From Welwitschia mirabilis (lineage: Eukaryota; Gnetophyta; Gnetopsida; Welwitschiales): a DNA stretch of 64,000 nucleotides. Shown here piece after piece: positions 1 to 11,404 of the stretch; within the stretch, counting starts at the first letter, position 1; every line of letters starts with the position of its first letter. A program made the translations under genes and the position numbers. The notes beneath the pieces were generated by a model that saw nothing but the letters and a program-made list of their open reading frames with translations, was not told the DNA's origin and did no database searches. The DNA is taken from positions 192,164,648 through 192,228,647 of the forward strand of contig JBOZIK010000001.1 in the NCBI GenBank assembly GCA_051453625.1. Direction: 5' to 3'.

Positions 1-172
1 ACTTAAGTTTAAATTGATTACCAGATGCAGTGGCCTCCTTTTGTCTGAGAAGCTGTCTAGTCCTTAAATTGTCATATGGGAGGACAGTTCCAGCATCTTC
101 CCCTTTTTCCATGTGTTTTAAAAAAGCAGTCAGGCTGCCATCAATTTCATGGACTGGTCGGGGGCTACCCAG
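1..172 (-). CDS. Possible partial exon of an unidentified gene
   Basis: Read on the minus strand, the first 172 bases are open for about 57 codons in a region otherwise dense with stops. The peptide looks protein-like, rich in Glu, Lys, Arg and Asp, with segments such as PRPVHEIDGSLTAFLKHM and VLPYDNLRTRQLLRQKEA. The upstream (right) end carries TTTTTCTGGGTAG just before the CCC CGA codons, which could be an intron 3' splice site. The frame runs off the left edge of the window, so only an internal or terminal exon would be present. GC content is visibly higher than in the neighbourhood. I do not recognise the family. It may be a true exon of a gene to the left or a captured gene fragment. Confidence 0.4.
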   Translation of the reverse strand, partial: MGSPRPVHEIDGSLTAFLKHMEKGEDAGTVLPYDNLRTRQLLRQKEATASGNQFKLK

Positions 173-629
173 AAAAATTAACGTCCATGAATTTCAATGA
201 ATCTTATAGAATAAAAAGCCTTTTTTAAGGACTTTGATGAATTTTTCGGGTAAGATCCCCTATTATGTATCAGGATTATTCATATATAATAGAATCTAAT
301 CCTAAATAATTAACAAGATTAACACTGATTAACTTAAAAGGAACCCCTCTCTAAATTTTCTCCTTCCTTTTCTCCTTTTTTAATTGTATTCCAACCACCT
401 TTCCAAAACATAAACTAATAGCTAAAATAAAGTAATATTTATTATTTTTGTTCATCACAAATAAATTATATGTTCAATAAAATTTTGGTTTTGTTAATTA
501 TAATTTCTTTTTAGTTGGAAAATAAATATTCAAACTGCAAGGGTTCCATCTTTTTCTTTTACTTGAAACATATTAATTTAGTTATTTGGCAAGCAATTAA
601 ACAAAATAATACCTAGTTCTATATATCGC
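173..629. other. AT-rich stretch, nothing recognised
   Basis: Poly-T/poly-A interrupted sequence. No open frame, repeat or regulatory motif could be supported. Confidence 0.5.
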
Positions 630-790
630 TTTACTATAGAAGGTGGTAGTCTAACTAGTAGAATACTATGTTTCATTTAGAAGATCATGGGTTTGACCCT
701 TTAGATGCCTTACGAGACCTATTACAATGTCCTGGGCATAATTAAGATCTTTTGTATAAGTGATTGTACTTTTCACAAGAGTAATAATCA
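630..790 (+). repeat. Candidate tRNA-derived SINE
   Basis: A tRNA-like internal RNA polymerase III promoter is visible. The A-box-like TGGTAGTCTAACTAG lies at 644-658 and the B-box-like GGGTTTGACCC at 689-699, about 33 bases apart, which is the usual spacing. The context between them (GAATACTATGTTTCATTTAG) resembles the head of plant SINEs rather than a foldable tRNA. The 3' limit is a guess, because no clear tail or target-site duplication is seen. Alternative: a decayed tRNA pseudogene. Confidence 0.42.
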
Positions 791-1939
791 CTAAATATTT
801 CAAATTTGATGTCCCCTTATTATTATTTATTTCTTATCTATTTATTATAATATGGATTTGATCATAAAATTGATAAATTTTGCAATAATCCTTAGAATAA
901 TGGTATTCGTTTTTACAGAATTTTCTTTAGTTTTATAAGCAAAACATTATCTACTTACCTCTTTCATCTTTACTTCAAATGGAATCATTTTTATTAATGC
1001 ATCTATGATGGACTTATTTCTTACAAGGTTCATGTCTCTATGCTATGGTAACAATGGTTAAAATAGCAACAGAAAATCATTTACTAAGAGTCATGATATT
1101 GTTAACAACATATTCCATGTTAGGAATTTTGTCCTTCTACTTAAAATTATTAGCATGACTATGATTTTTGTTTTTTTTTTGACAATGCTCTTACATAACT
1201 TAGTCATATCATAAAATTATCTTCACACTTTCTTTTTACTAAGACATGTTAGTTGTAAGCTTTATATTATTGTAGTGATAAATTGCATGCTCTTATGTGA
1301 TTCCTCATGTAATACAATCTTCTAAACTATAGCATTTTGATTTGTCTTTTTATTTTATTATTAATCTTTTGCTACTTGTTAATATATGTTTACACTCAAG
1401 TTCCATCATAGCACTTATTATTTTATGAATTTTATAAGTTATTTACTTTTAACAATAGATATTCACTCTTTGGCCTGTCTTTTCCCTTATTTCTTAGTGT
1501 TTTAAACATGTTTTAGTAGTTATGAGTCTTCAGTTTGTTAACCATATATATCAAAGGAATATTTCTTTTACTAATTTTTATTTTTTTTAAACTTTTGCTA
1601 TTTTTAAAAAAAATATTTTTAAAGTATATTTATTTATATCATATAATAGAATAGCTTATGAAGCCTACTAGTTATATCTTGGATTTAGGATTAAAAAAGT
1701 ATAAGGGCTTATTATTTCTTCCTAGAAGAGGCTAGATAGATTATGTCACAACTATTCCTTCAATTGGTGAAGGTTAATTTTTTACACAATGCTGTACTCT
1801 TATCCCAATTACATTTTTATTCATTTATCATATATATTTTCATGTATAATTGTTATCTTTTTAAACATATTAGTATATTTTCGTGTATAATTGTTATATT
1901 TTATTCATTTATCATATATATTTTCATGTATAATATTAG
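791..1939. other. AT-rich stretch without supported genes
   Basis: Only short random frames occur. A frame at 1743-1997 comes from a local repeat: TTTATTCATTTATCATATAT followed by TTTTCATGTATAAT appears twice near 1815-1850 and 1900-1932, with a partial third copy between. No gene seen. Confidence 0.5.
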
Positions 1940-2346
1940 TGGCTATACAAATATTATTTTAGTTTCTTTTGTAGCTATTGCATTTAATATACTATGATTA
2001 GTATATTTTCTTATTTTAATGTGTACTAAGATTCTTATAACAACTATAATTATTAAGATGCATTTTGTTATCTTATTTTAATATTTTTTTTAGTAGTGCA
2101 TGCTAAAGTAACACCTATAATCACAACACTACACTTTCTTTTACTAGTGGTTAATATGTACTCATTATGGCAGTTGGTTATTTTTCAAGCATTATTTAAT
2201 TATTTAGTATTATAAATGAAAATATACCTAGTGGATAAACAAAGTAGTGATAGGAGATAAGGGAATCATAATCATTTTCTAAGAATAGTATTAGCTTCTA
2301 TGTATCCCTTAAAATTCCCAATATCTTTTGAATTTCTTTATCTCAT

Positions 2347-2353
2347 TATAAAT
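2347..2353 (+). promoter_or_regulatory. TATA box in left LTR-like repeat
   Basis: TATAAAT preceded by CTCAT and followed by a pyrimidine-rich CTCCTTTTCCTTT. The same position in the right copy carries TATAAATAG (8726-8734), so the element is conserved between copies. This is the likely U3/R boundary region. Confidence 0.5.
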
Positions 2354-2913
2354 GGGACTCCTTTTCCTTTAGTATTATTACTTCAAATATCTTTGAGACT
2401 TAGATTTTGATGACTTCTACCTTGAAGCTTTAGAAATTTTGGAGTCTTTGGAATCGTAGATTCTTTAGATCTTGGGCGTAGTAATTTTAAAGCTCAAAAA
2501 ACTTCACATCAAATCATGGGTATGATATCAAGTTTTTTTAATTTGTTATATGGTCCTAAGATTTTTTTTCCTTTAATTTTTGTATAGTACCAAGGAATTC
2601 TTGCATTTTTTGAATGGTTTTATGGATTTTCTTATTATGTTATTTGATATTGTAACTCTCTTCTGATTCATATAATATATTAACTGTGAATCAAATTATG
2701 TGGCTTTAGGCTTCGAGCCACCTAAATGACTCCTACTAGCCATGGAAGTGAACTATCAGAGCAAACAGGGTGATTTGGAGTATGTTTATGACCTATCTAG
2801 TTGTACATGATAGGATGTCTATGTGGCCTTAGAGGGTTTATCCCATCTAAAGGATTTCTATTGGCCATAGGAATGAACCTCTAAATAAATGGACATTTTT
2901 GACACCCTTTTGA

Positions 2914-3015
2914 CAGTGCATTCTTGGATTATTTTGGCAGTGCATTCTTGAATTATTTTGGCAGTGCATTCTTGGATTATTCTGACTGTACATTCTTAAA
3001 TTACTGAAACTTGGA
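2914..3015 (+). repeat. 24-bp tandem repeat in left LTR-like repeat
   Basis: Units begin CAGTGCATTCTTGG at 2914, 2938 and 2962, with a variant (CTGTACATTCTTAA) at 2986, giving an exact 24-base period. A diverged ~29-base unit follows. The matching place in the right copy (from 9285) has three units rather than four. Confidence 0.75.
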
Positions 3016-3556
3016 TAATGCATTCTTGGACTATTGAAACTTGGAATACCATCTTGCACTACTTATGGATCACAAAGTCTTATTTTTTATATTGGCATAT
3101 TCTAGTTTTGGATGTATCTCATGGGTATTATCTTACTATCATGCCTTGGCTATATCCTTTGGGTTTTGGTCATCTTCCTTTTCACCCTTCACTGCTTGGG
3201 TCATACTGAGGATTGTGATGATTTCAAAATTTCCATACCATATTATTTGTGTAGGCTTAGATGCTAGCATGGATTTGGGTCATGTTTTTGTTGACTTGAG
3301 ATAATTTTGTTATTTATTTTATATGCTATGCACTTGCAGTTATAACCTGTGAAGGTGTATTCTTATTGCAAGTTTATATGGATGTTATATAAACATTATA
3401 ACTCCCCTATTATTCCATTAAACTATTTTAAATTAACTTTTTCTTCATCATGTTTTTATCATTATTGTAATTTCCACTCAATTAATCTTATAACCATTAC
3501 TTCATAAATATTTTATAACTATCACTTAATAAATGTTAAAAAAGTGGATGTTGCAG

Positions 3557-3930
3557 GTTGGTATCAAAGCAAATTTAAGAGTCTTTGGCTATAGATTTTA
3601 GACCTCATATTTTGGTATGACAGAAAGTAAAAGTTTCTGGCTATAGATTTTGAGCCTTAAATTTTGGTATTAGATCATTGTACTAAAGTTTTTCAGTTAT
3701 TAAAGCGACTCTTATATTTTGGTATTAGAGCATTTTTATTTTCAACATGATAATTTATAATTTATGCATAGTCTTCATGGGAATGTTAAGGGCATCACAT
3801 GTTGTTAATTGAGTAACATTTAAGATTAAAGTTTTAGTTATAAAAACTAGGTCTTAAATTTTGGTGTCAATTCATTATACTAAAGTTTTTTAGTTATTAA
3901 AGTGAGTCTTACATTTTGGTATCAGAGCCT
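3557..3930 (+). repeat. Array of primer-binding-site-like repeats
   Basis: TGGTATCAAAGC (3559) is followed by TTTTGGTAT-type motifs near 3614, 3666, 3719, 3858 and 3916, roughly every 53 bases at first. Spacers share CTATAGATTTTAGACC or ACTAAAGTTTTT cores. The last motif is a perfect TGGTATCAGAGC. The first five lie inside the duplicated unit and recur at 9921-10250. The primer-site consensus is therefore repeated several times within an LTR-like terminus. Confidence 0.6.
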
Positions 3931-4620
3931 AGGTTGCAATTTCACTAGGCATAATTATTGTCAATTCATTATACATGTCAACAGTATATCCTAGCTTACG
4001 ATTTCACTAGGAATAGTTGCTATTATAGCTTAAGTGATAATGAGGATGGTGTTAAGACGTTAAACGAGAGTTATGGGTCCCATATTTAACTACATGAATA
4101 TATTCTATACATCAAGATATGAAATTTGTATAATAGTAAAGTATTTGTACACACTAGAATACTAAAAAAAAGAGGAGTTAAATAAAGAAAATACAAAAGA
4201 TATTTGAATGTATTTTTAAAATTCATATATTAGATGCTTTGTATACTAGTCTAAAACATGGTATAGTAATGATTAAGGAAGGAAAAAAAGGAGTTAATGA
4301 AGCAATTTTCAAGCAAGTAAGAAAAGAAAAAAGAAATACATCAAATCCATAATATTTTATGCAATCCCATAAAAATGTGGCAAATTACTATTTTTTAGTC
4401 GAGGATTATCTGAAGTGTCAGCCATGAATCACTTCATAAAAGTTTTAATGAAAATAAAAGGGAAAAAACTCTCACTCACAAGTAAAAGAAAGTATAATTG
4501 CATAGGATTACGAGGTAGTTTTGGCCAAGAATAAATATTAGTGTTGATAAATTTTGAAATCATTATTTTATAAGAATAGAGACTAGGGATGGAGAATGTA
4601 TGTTATTCATCTTTGAATCA

Positions 4621-4860
4621 CATTTGCAGGGAGAATGGTATACCTATGGTTGCAACTTATGTTAAAGGCATTTTTGAGTTCGTTTTCAGTGATTTTGATG
4701 GATAATTCTATATCAAGAATGATAAAGGAAAAGTTTCTCATTTAGTAGTATATTTTCCAGTGACAGCTACAATAATAGAAGAAAAGATAATCAAGTATGT
4801 GAAATGGTATCTAAATAAGTGAGGATCTAAATTCTTTAAGAACCTAGCTATAGAGTATTA
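4621..4860 (+). other. Decayed coding-like stretch, family not recognised
   Basis: Read in one plus frame, the stretch gives protein-like segments: GIPMVATYVKGIFEFVFSDF, a stop, then KGKVSHLVVYFPVTATIIEE and KYVKWYLNK, a further stop, and SKFFKNLAIEY. The regular hydrophobic/charged pattern across in-frame stops suggests an old coding sequence. It does not resemble GH1, and I cannot name a family. It may be an exon of the captured segment that also contains the beta-glucosidase pieces. Confidence 0.3.
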
Positions 4861-5020
4861 ATACATAAATTTATTTTTCTGTATTAGCACTATTTGCTTC
4901 AAGCTAATCTATAAGTCTCTAGTTCTCTTGACTTATTTTTTTCATCTAAATTCTTAAAGATTGAAGCTATGGTCTTTGTGATTGTTCAATTTTTTTGAAA
5001 TTTGTTTTGTTCTTTTCCAG

Positions 5021-5610
5021 CTTTTATCTGATGGAACTATGTTGGATGTGATTAATGAAGAAGGTATCAAATACTATCATAATCTCATGTATAAATCCTT
5101 GAAGTGTTGTTGGTGCTCCAAATGAACAATCATCTTCTATTTTCTTTTTCTTTTAATTTTTGTTATCTCATGTCATTGAAAGTGTAAGGATCAAACCATA
5201 AGTTGCCAAGGATTTCATTAACTATGCAGACTTCTATTTTAGGGAATATAATGGCAGAGTTAAGTACTAAATAAGATTTAACAAACCATGGTCAAATGCT
5301 TTGAAAGGCTATAATTATGATGTTTATGCACTAGGGCGTTGTTCTAACTATGTTGGTAAGTACTCTCATGGGTGTTCTACAACTAAACCCTACATTATTT
5401 TTCATAACCTCATTTTGATGCATGCTTCTATCATTAGGCTTTATGAAAATAAATACCAAAAATATCAGAAGGATATAAAAAGGAGTTAGAATAATCATAA
5501 TATTGTTTATGAGTCTGATTGCAGAAGGAGAGTATCCAAAGGTAATGGTGAGGTTAGTGAAGTCACAACTTTGAGAGTTTATTAGAAAACCAAGTAAAAG
5601 ATTAGAGCTA
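5021..5610 (+). pseudogene. Family-1 beta-glucosidase (GH1) pseudogene fragment
   Basis: Three exon-like pieces in order match plant GH1 beta-glucosidases. 5021-5095 follows a good acceptor (TCTTTTCCAG) and reads LLSDGTMLDVINEEGIKYYH. About 5196-5489 reads VAKDFINYADFYFRE, a stop, IRFNKPWSNALKGYNYDVYA, then LGRCSNYVGKYSHG and the helix PYIIFHNLILMHASIIRLYE. 5525-5610 follows another acceptor (GATTGCAG) and reads GEYPKVMVRLVKSQL, a stop, EFIRKPSKRLE. GH1 retains glucose from beta-glucosides using an acid/base Glu in a TLNEP motif. Here that motif is RFNKP, with Lys encoded at 5283-5285, so the enzyme would be dead even without the stops. N- and C-terminal thirds are absent. The fragment lies between two LTR-like repeats. 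Confidence 0.8.
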
Positions 5611-7006
5611 ACACTTTTTCTACATGCAGTATCTATTTGATTATATTTGATTTTGTATTTAGTTCAAAAATTTTTAGCCTTCAGAATTAAGACAAAAATG
5701 GAAAAGGAAAAAAAACTATTCAACTAAGAGATTTACCCTTATAATTCATAGAGAAAGATGCCACATCTTCTATGAACCTTCTTGAAGACATTTTGTATGC
5801 CAAGATGATTTGCCTTTTCATTAACAACATAAATGTAAGAGCATGGTAGACTGCTTTCATCAAGATGGCCAAATCGACAATGTCAGATCATTTGTGTATC
5901 ATGTACAGGAAAGGCCTAACCAAGTAGGGATTCAAGGAAGCATGCATCTTTGTATTTTACTTCAATTTCCATTTTATAGTATATAAATTTTCTTGTTAAT
6001 GAAATTCAAAAAGCCCTAAAAATGGAAAATAAATTTAGAGAAGGATGTAATCCTTATTTAGAACTAGGAATTCTTTGTTCTTACTCCTTTCTTTGTCCTT
6101 TTAGCTTCTGTGGTAGTTTGTTTAAGACTCATGAATGCAATAATAAAGTTTCTTATCCCATTTTATAGAAACTAGGGTTTCTTCAACAATGAACTTTTAG
6201 ATTTTGAATCCTAAGAGAAATTTTTATGAGGATAATGACATGCATTATTATAGAATTATTTCATTTGAATGATGAGCTTCCAAAGAATTATACTCCGCTT
6301 TAGCATTATATGGGATCGCAAATGTTTAAGTAAATTCATGCTAGAATTAAATAATAAGATGACCTTGATTGAATTAAGAGATTAGTTTCACTTTTGTTAT
6401 GCTATCTATGCATGTTAGTAACAAATGCAAAACTATTTTCCTGGCTAGACATGAAGAAAGCAAGAGATGACTTCTAGTGAAACATGTTGTTGAATGTCAA
6501 GAATTATCACAGGGTGTAAATCATGATCATAAGAAATTCCTCTAAAAAGTTACACATTTTAAGAACTTCTTCAAAATAGTTGTACTAATTCATATCAATA
6601 GTTAAACTACTTTTCCACATGTAGAAAAAAAATTATTGCATGATTTTGATTTTCTCGTTTATCCTCTCCAAGATTTGAATTGCCTTAGAGCTTGAATGAG
6701 TATATTCCCCTATCCTTTCCATGCACATCAACTTTTATAAGCTTTGAATAAAACTTCTTTTGAACTTTCCCCTCCTTTAATATCTTAACCAAATCAATAA
6801 ACACAACTCTTAGTACCTCCAAATTTCCTTTGCTATATATTGTAAAAATAAATAAACAAATATTTACATATAGATGTTATATAAAAATATATAAACATTA
6901 TTTACATAACATTATAGATATTATATGAAGTTTATTTTATACAATGTTTATATAAACATTATATATATTTATATATGTTTATTTATTAAAAAAGGCATTT
7001 TTTTTT

Positions 7007-7041
<35 letters not shown>

Positions 7042-7042
7042 T
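5611..7042 (+). other. AT-rich stretch ending in TG/TA microsatellite
   Basis: No gene supported. The segment ends with T(n)(GT)n(TA)n immediately before an assembly gap. The same T(n)(GT)n(TA)n follows the gap. Confidence 0.5.
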
Positions 7043-7735
7043 NNNNNNNNNNNNNNNNNNNNNNNNNNNNNNNNNNNNNNNNNNNNNNNNNNNNNNNNNN
7101 NNNNNNNNNNNNNNNNNNNNNNNNNNNNNNNNNNNNNNNNNNNNNNNNNNNNNNNNNNNNNNNNNNNNNNNNNNNNNNNNNNNNNNNNNNNNNNNNNNNN
7201 NNNNNNNNNNNNNNNNNNNNNNNNNNNNNNNNNNNNNNNNNNNNNNNNNNNNNNNNNNNNNNNNNNNNNNNNNNNNNNNNNNNNNNNNNNNNNNNNNNNN
7301 NNNNNNNNNNNNNNNNNNNNNNNNNNNNNNNNNNNNNNNNNNNNNNNNNNNNNNNNNNNNNNNNNNNNNNNNNNNNNNNNNNNNNNNNNNNNNNNNNNNN
7401 NNNNNNNNNNNNNNNNNNNNNNNNNNNNNNNNNNNNNNNNNNNNNNNNNNNNNNNNNNNNNNNNNNNNNNNNNNNNNNNNNNNNNNNNNNNNNNNNNNNN
7501 NNNNNNNNNNNNNNNNNNNNNNNNNNNNNNNNNNNNNNNNNNNNNNNNNNNNNNNNNNNNNNNNNNNNNNNNNNNNNNNNNNNNNNNNNNNNNNNNNNNN
7601 NNNNNNNNNNNNNNNNNNNNNNNNNNNNNNNNNNNNNNNNNNNNNNNNNNNNNNNNNNNNNNNNNNNNNNNNNNNNNNNNNNNNNNNNNNNNNNNNNNNN
7701 NNNNNNNNNNNNNNNNNNNNNNNNNNNNNNNNNNN
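7043..7735. other. Assembly gap (693 N)
   Basis: Run of N. The poly-T/(GT)n/(TA)n sequence on its left edge is repeated on its right edge. Confidence 0.99.
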
Positions 7736-7742
7736 TTTTTTT

Positions 7743-7793
<51 letters not shown>

Positions 7794-8318
7794 TTATTTA
7801 TTTATTTATTTATAAATATACACACATATTCAGTGGCACAACCTTTTGCTATGGCTGTGCTGCTAGTTATAGGGGACCTATCCATTTATATATATACTCC
7901 TTAGACTGTACATAAATATTATATATATATATATACATATATTCACTTATGAACTATATATATAGGTAATGTAAATAAATGAGCATCAGTAAGATTTTTT
8001 TGAAGTTTAAGGTTGAAACTTTTTAATGGGTGGAGAAATGTCACGTTGAGATTTTCAAAGGTCCAAAGATTTAGCCTAATTCATTAAGTAAAAATTGTCG
8101 AGCGCATTAAGCTAATTTAATTTTTAACTACTTTATTTATTTTTTATTTATTAACATATTATTATTATTTAAAGCATAATTCTTTACTTTGTTAAAAGTT
8201 CATAGGTTGTAATTATTATTCTAAATATTTTCTTTTCCTATAATCACCATAATTACTAATATTATTTTTGTAGTATTAACTTGTTTATTTAATAATCAAA
8301 TTTTAGTGGCTAAATTAG

Positions 8319-10278
8319 TGGCTATACAAATATTATTTTAGTTTATTTTGTAACGATTACATTTAATAAACTATGATTAGTATATTTTCTTATTTTAATG
8401 TGTACCAAGATTTTTGTAACAACTCTAATTATTAAGATGCATTATGTTAGATTATTTTAATTTTTTTTTAGTAGTGCATGCTAAAGTAACACATGTAATC
8501 ATCACACTGCACTTTCTTTTACTAGTGGTTAATATGTACTCATTACGGTAGTTGGTTACTTTTCAAGCATTATTTAATTCTTTATTATTATAAATGAAAA
8601 TGAAACCCAGTGGCTATGCAAAGTAGTGATTGGGGGTAAGGGAGTTATAACCATTTTTCAAGAATATTTGTGGCTTGTATGTGTCCCTTAAAATTCCCAA
8701 TATATTTTGAATTATTTTATCTCATTATAAATAGAACTCATTTTCCTTTATTCTTATTATTTGAAATATCTTCGAGACTTGGATTGTGGTGACTTCTACC
8801 TTGGAGCTTTGAAAATTTTGGAATCTTTGGAACTGCGAATTCTTTGGAGTTGGGGTGTAGCAATTTTGAAGCTCAGAAAACTTCACATCAAATCATGGAT
8901 ATGGTCTCAGGTTTCTTTATTTTCTTGTATGATCCTAGGATGTTTAATTCTTGTATGGTACCAAGGAATTCTTGCATTTTTTGTATGGTTTTATGGTTTT
9001 TCTTATTGTCTTGTTTAATCTTGTAAGTCTCTTCTCTGATTCATATAATATCTTGGTTATGAATCAAATTATGTAGCTTTAGGATCTAGGCCACTTGAAG
9101 GGTTTCCATTGACCCTGGGAGTGAATTGACAAAGCAAACATAGTGATTTGAAGTATGTTTATGACCTATCTATTTGTACATAACAGGATGTCCATGTAGC
9201 TTTAGAAAGTTTATCTCATCTAAGGGTTCTTATTAGCCATAGGAATGAACCTCTAAAAAAAGGGCATTTTTGACATCCTTCTGGCAATGCATCCTTAGAT
9301 TATTTTGGCAGTGCATTCTTGGATTATTCTAATTGTACATTCTTGGATTATTGAAACTTGAATAATGCATTCTTGAACTATTGAAACTTGGAATACCATT
9401 CTGTATTTCTTATGGATCACAAAGTCTTATTTCCTATATTGGTATATTCTAGTTTTGGATATATCTCATGGGTATTATCTTACTCTCATTCCTTGGCTAT
9501 ATCCTTTGGGTTTTGATCATCTTCCTTTCCACCCTTTATTACCTAGGTCATATTGAGGATCTTGATGATTTATAATTCTCTTATCATATTATTTGGGTAG
9601 GCTTAGATGTTGGCATGAATTCAAGTCATTAAAAAAGGAATTCTTCTTGTTGTTAACTTGAGATAATTTTGTTATTTGTTTTATGCTTTATGCACTTGCA
9701 GTTGTAACACGTAAAGGTGTATCATTATTGCAATTTTATATGGATGTTATGTAAATGTTATAACTCATCTATTAGCCCATTAAACTATTTTAAATTAACT
9801 TTTTCTTCATCATGTTATTATCATTATTATAATTTCCACTCTGTAATTACTCTAATAACTGCTACTTCATAACTATTTTGTAACTATCACTTAAATATCA
9901 AAAATCTAAATGTTGAATCTTGGTATCAAAGCAAAATTAAGATCTTTTGGCTATAGATTTTAGATCTTACATTTTGGTATCAGAGTGAGTAAAAATTTTT
10001 GGGTATATATTTTAGATCTTATATTTTGGTATCAGATCATTATACTAAAGTTTTTCAATTATCAAGTCAAGTGTTACATTTTGGTATTAGAGCATAATTT
10101 TTATTTTAAACTTGAAATTAATAATTAATGCATAGTTTTGGTGGGAATGTTAAGGACATCACATGTTAGTAATTGAGTAACATTCAAAATTAAGGTTTTA
10201 GTTGTAAAAACTAGGTCTTACATTCTTGTATAAGAGCATTGTACTAAAGTTTTTTTGGTTATTAGAGCGAGTCTTACA
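8319..10278 (+). repeat. Right copy of ~1.97 kb direct repeat, LTR-like
   Basis: Collinear with 1940-3913. Shared landmarks include the GGCTATACAAATATTATTTT start, TATA box (8726-8734), TTCACATCAAATCATGG, the 24-bp units (9285, 9309, 9333) and the primer-site-like motifs (9921, 9975, 10028, 10081). It ends in CGAGTCTTACA, after which similarity stops. An open frame at 8761-9018 lies in the leader and is probably not a gene. Confidence 0.7.
8726..8734 (+). promoter_or_regulatory. TATA box in right LTR-like repeat
   Basis: TATAAATAG at the same position as the TATA box of the left copy, followed by a pyrimidine-rich stretch. Confidence 0.5.
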
Positions 10279-11356
10279 CAAGTGGTTTTGTGTACTCATA
10301 CTAACTATACACTTGTTAAAATTATTAAATACTACTATAATAATATATCATATCCCATATTTCATAAACCTTATTTGCTTGGATATTAAGTATATTAAGC
10401 TTTCAGTGAAATGATTAATTTCCCTTATTTAAATTCCTTATTAAAATAAGATGTTATTTAAAATTAGCCTTAGTTTGTAATCTTTATAATTTACCATGAA
10501 AATAATAAAAATTATGTTAAAAGGTTTTATAAAAAAATATATCCAAATATTTAAAATTACATAATTCCATTATGTGNNNNNNNNNNNNNNNNNNNNNNNN
10601 NNNNNNNNNNNNNNNNNNNNNNNNNNNNNNNNNNNNNNNNNNNNNNNNNNNNNNNNNNNNNNNNNNNNNNNNNNNNCATTATGTGAGGAATTAAAATCAC
10701 ATGATAAAACTAAGGAATTAAAAGTTTTAAGAGAACATAATAATATATTTTACATCTTATTTACTCATTTACATTCTTGGTATATGTGATAGGTGTACTA
10801 CATTATGAATAGACATTTTCTTCCTTACATTATGATATTGATAGATTTTATGCATTTTGAAATAAATGAGTATTTGAACAAGTACATGCACTTTTACCTA
10901 AAACTAAGAATGATAAATGAGTCACTTTTATGTTCTTGAGATGTATAAGGGCACTTGGTTCATAGCATATTCATTGCTTTATTCATTCAAATTGAAGAGT
11001 TTTTCTCATTGTGCCACATGAGAATTTTGAGATTTGTATATTTACTTTTTTGATACATGTCTTAGATGAATTGAACTTACTTATGAGCTTATGAAGGATT
11101 AAAAAGAGATAGCATGAGGAAATGATGCATGTAATTAACCTTGCTAATTAAAGCAAGAATATTACTCATCCTATTTAGGTGCATGAGTCATAAAATATGA
11201 TTTTTTTAACTCCAATGTCACTTATTACTCATCCCACTTATCAATGATAAATCATGTGATCTTGAGCTATTGCCTTTGTTTATCTTTATATGGAGATCTA
11301 TTTCTCTCCTGTAAAAGGAGATACTTTCCTTTTGTTTATACAAGTGCATTTCCTTT
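10279..11356. other. AT-rich stretch with a 100-N gap
   Basis: No gene supported. The gap occupies 10577-10676 and has CATTATGTG on both edges (10568-10576 and 10677-10685). Confidence 0.5.
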
Positions 11357-11357
11357 T

Positions 11358-11404
<47 letters not shown>
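11357..11404 (+). repeat. (CT)n microsatellite at a gap edge
   Basis: Uninterrupted CT dinucleotides run directly into a gap. Long open frames reading Leu-Ser or Arg-Glu repeats here are artefacts of the microsatellite plus N. Confidence 0.95.

Larger units (their letters stand above)
1940..3913 (+). repeat. Left copy of ~1.97 kb direct repeat, LTR-like
   Basis: This block recurs at 8319-10278 with the same order of landmarks, diverged by scattered substitutions and small indels. LTR characters: a start near TGGCTATAC, a TATA box (2347-2353) followed by a transcribed-looking leader, an end in CTTACA (3913), and immediately after it TGGTATCAGAGC (3917-3928), the standard plant initiator-Met primer-binding site. 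The right copy also ends in CTTACA but is followed by unrelated sequence, as expected for a 5'/3' LTR pair. Against a simple LTR pair: shared sequence appears to begin a few bases before the TG, no polypurine tract is seen before the right copy, and no gag-pol lies between. The alternative is two independent truncated copies of one element. Confidence 0.7.

Noticed and set aside
630-790. Functional tRNA gene
   Set aside because: Boxes A and B are present, but no clover-leaf with acceptor stem could be drawn around them.
2847-3059. Minus-strand frame with repeated RMHCQNN-type units
   Set aside because: It is the translation of the 24-bp tandem repeat in the LTR-like block; 24 is a multiple of three, which keeps the frame open.
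6925-7915. Three long open frames of about 300 codons
   Set aside because: They run through N and a (TA)n/(GT)n microsatellite; unknown bases create the openness.
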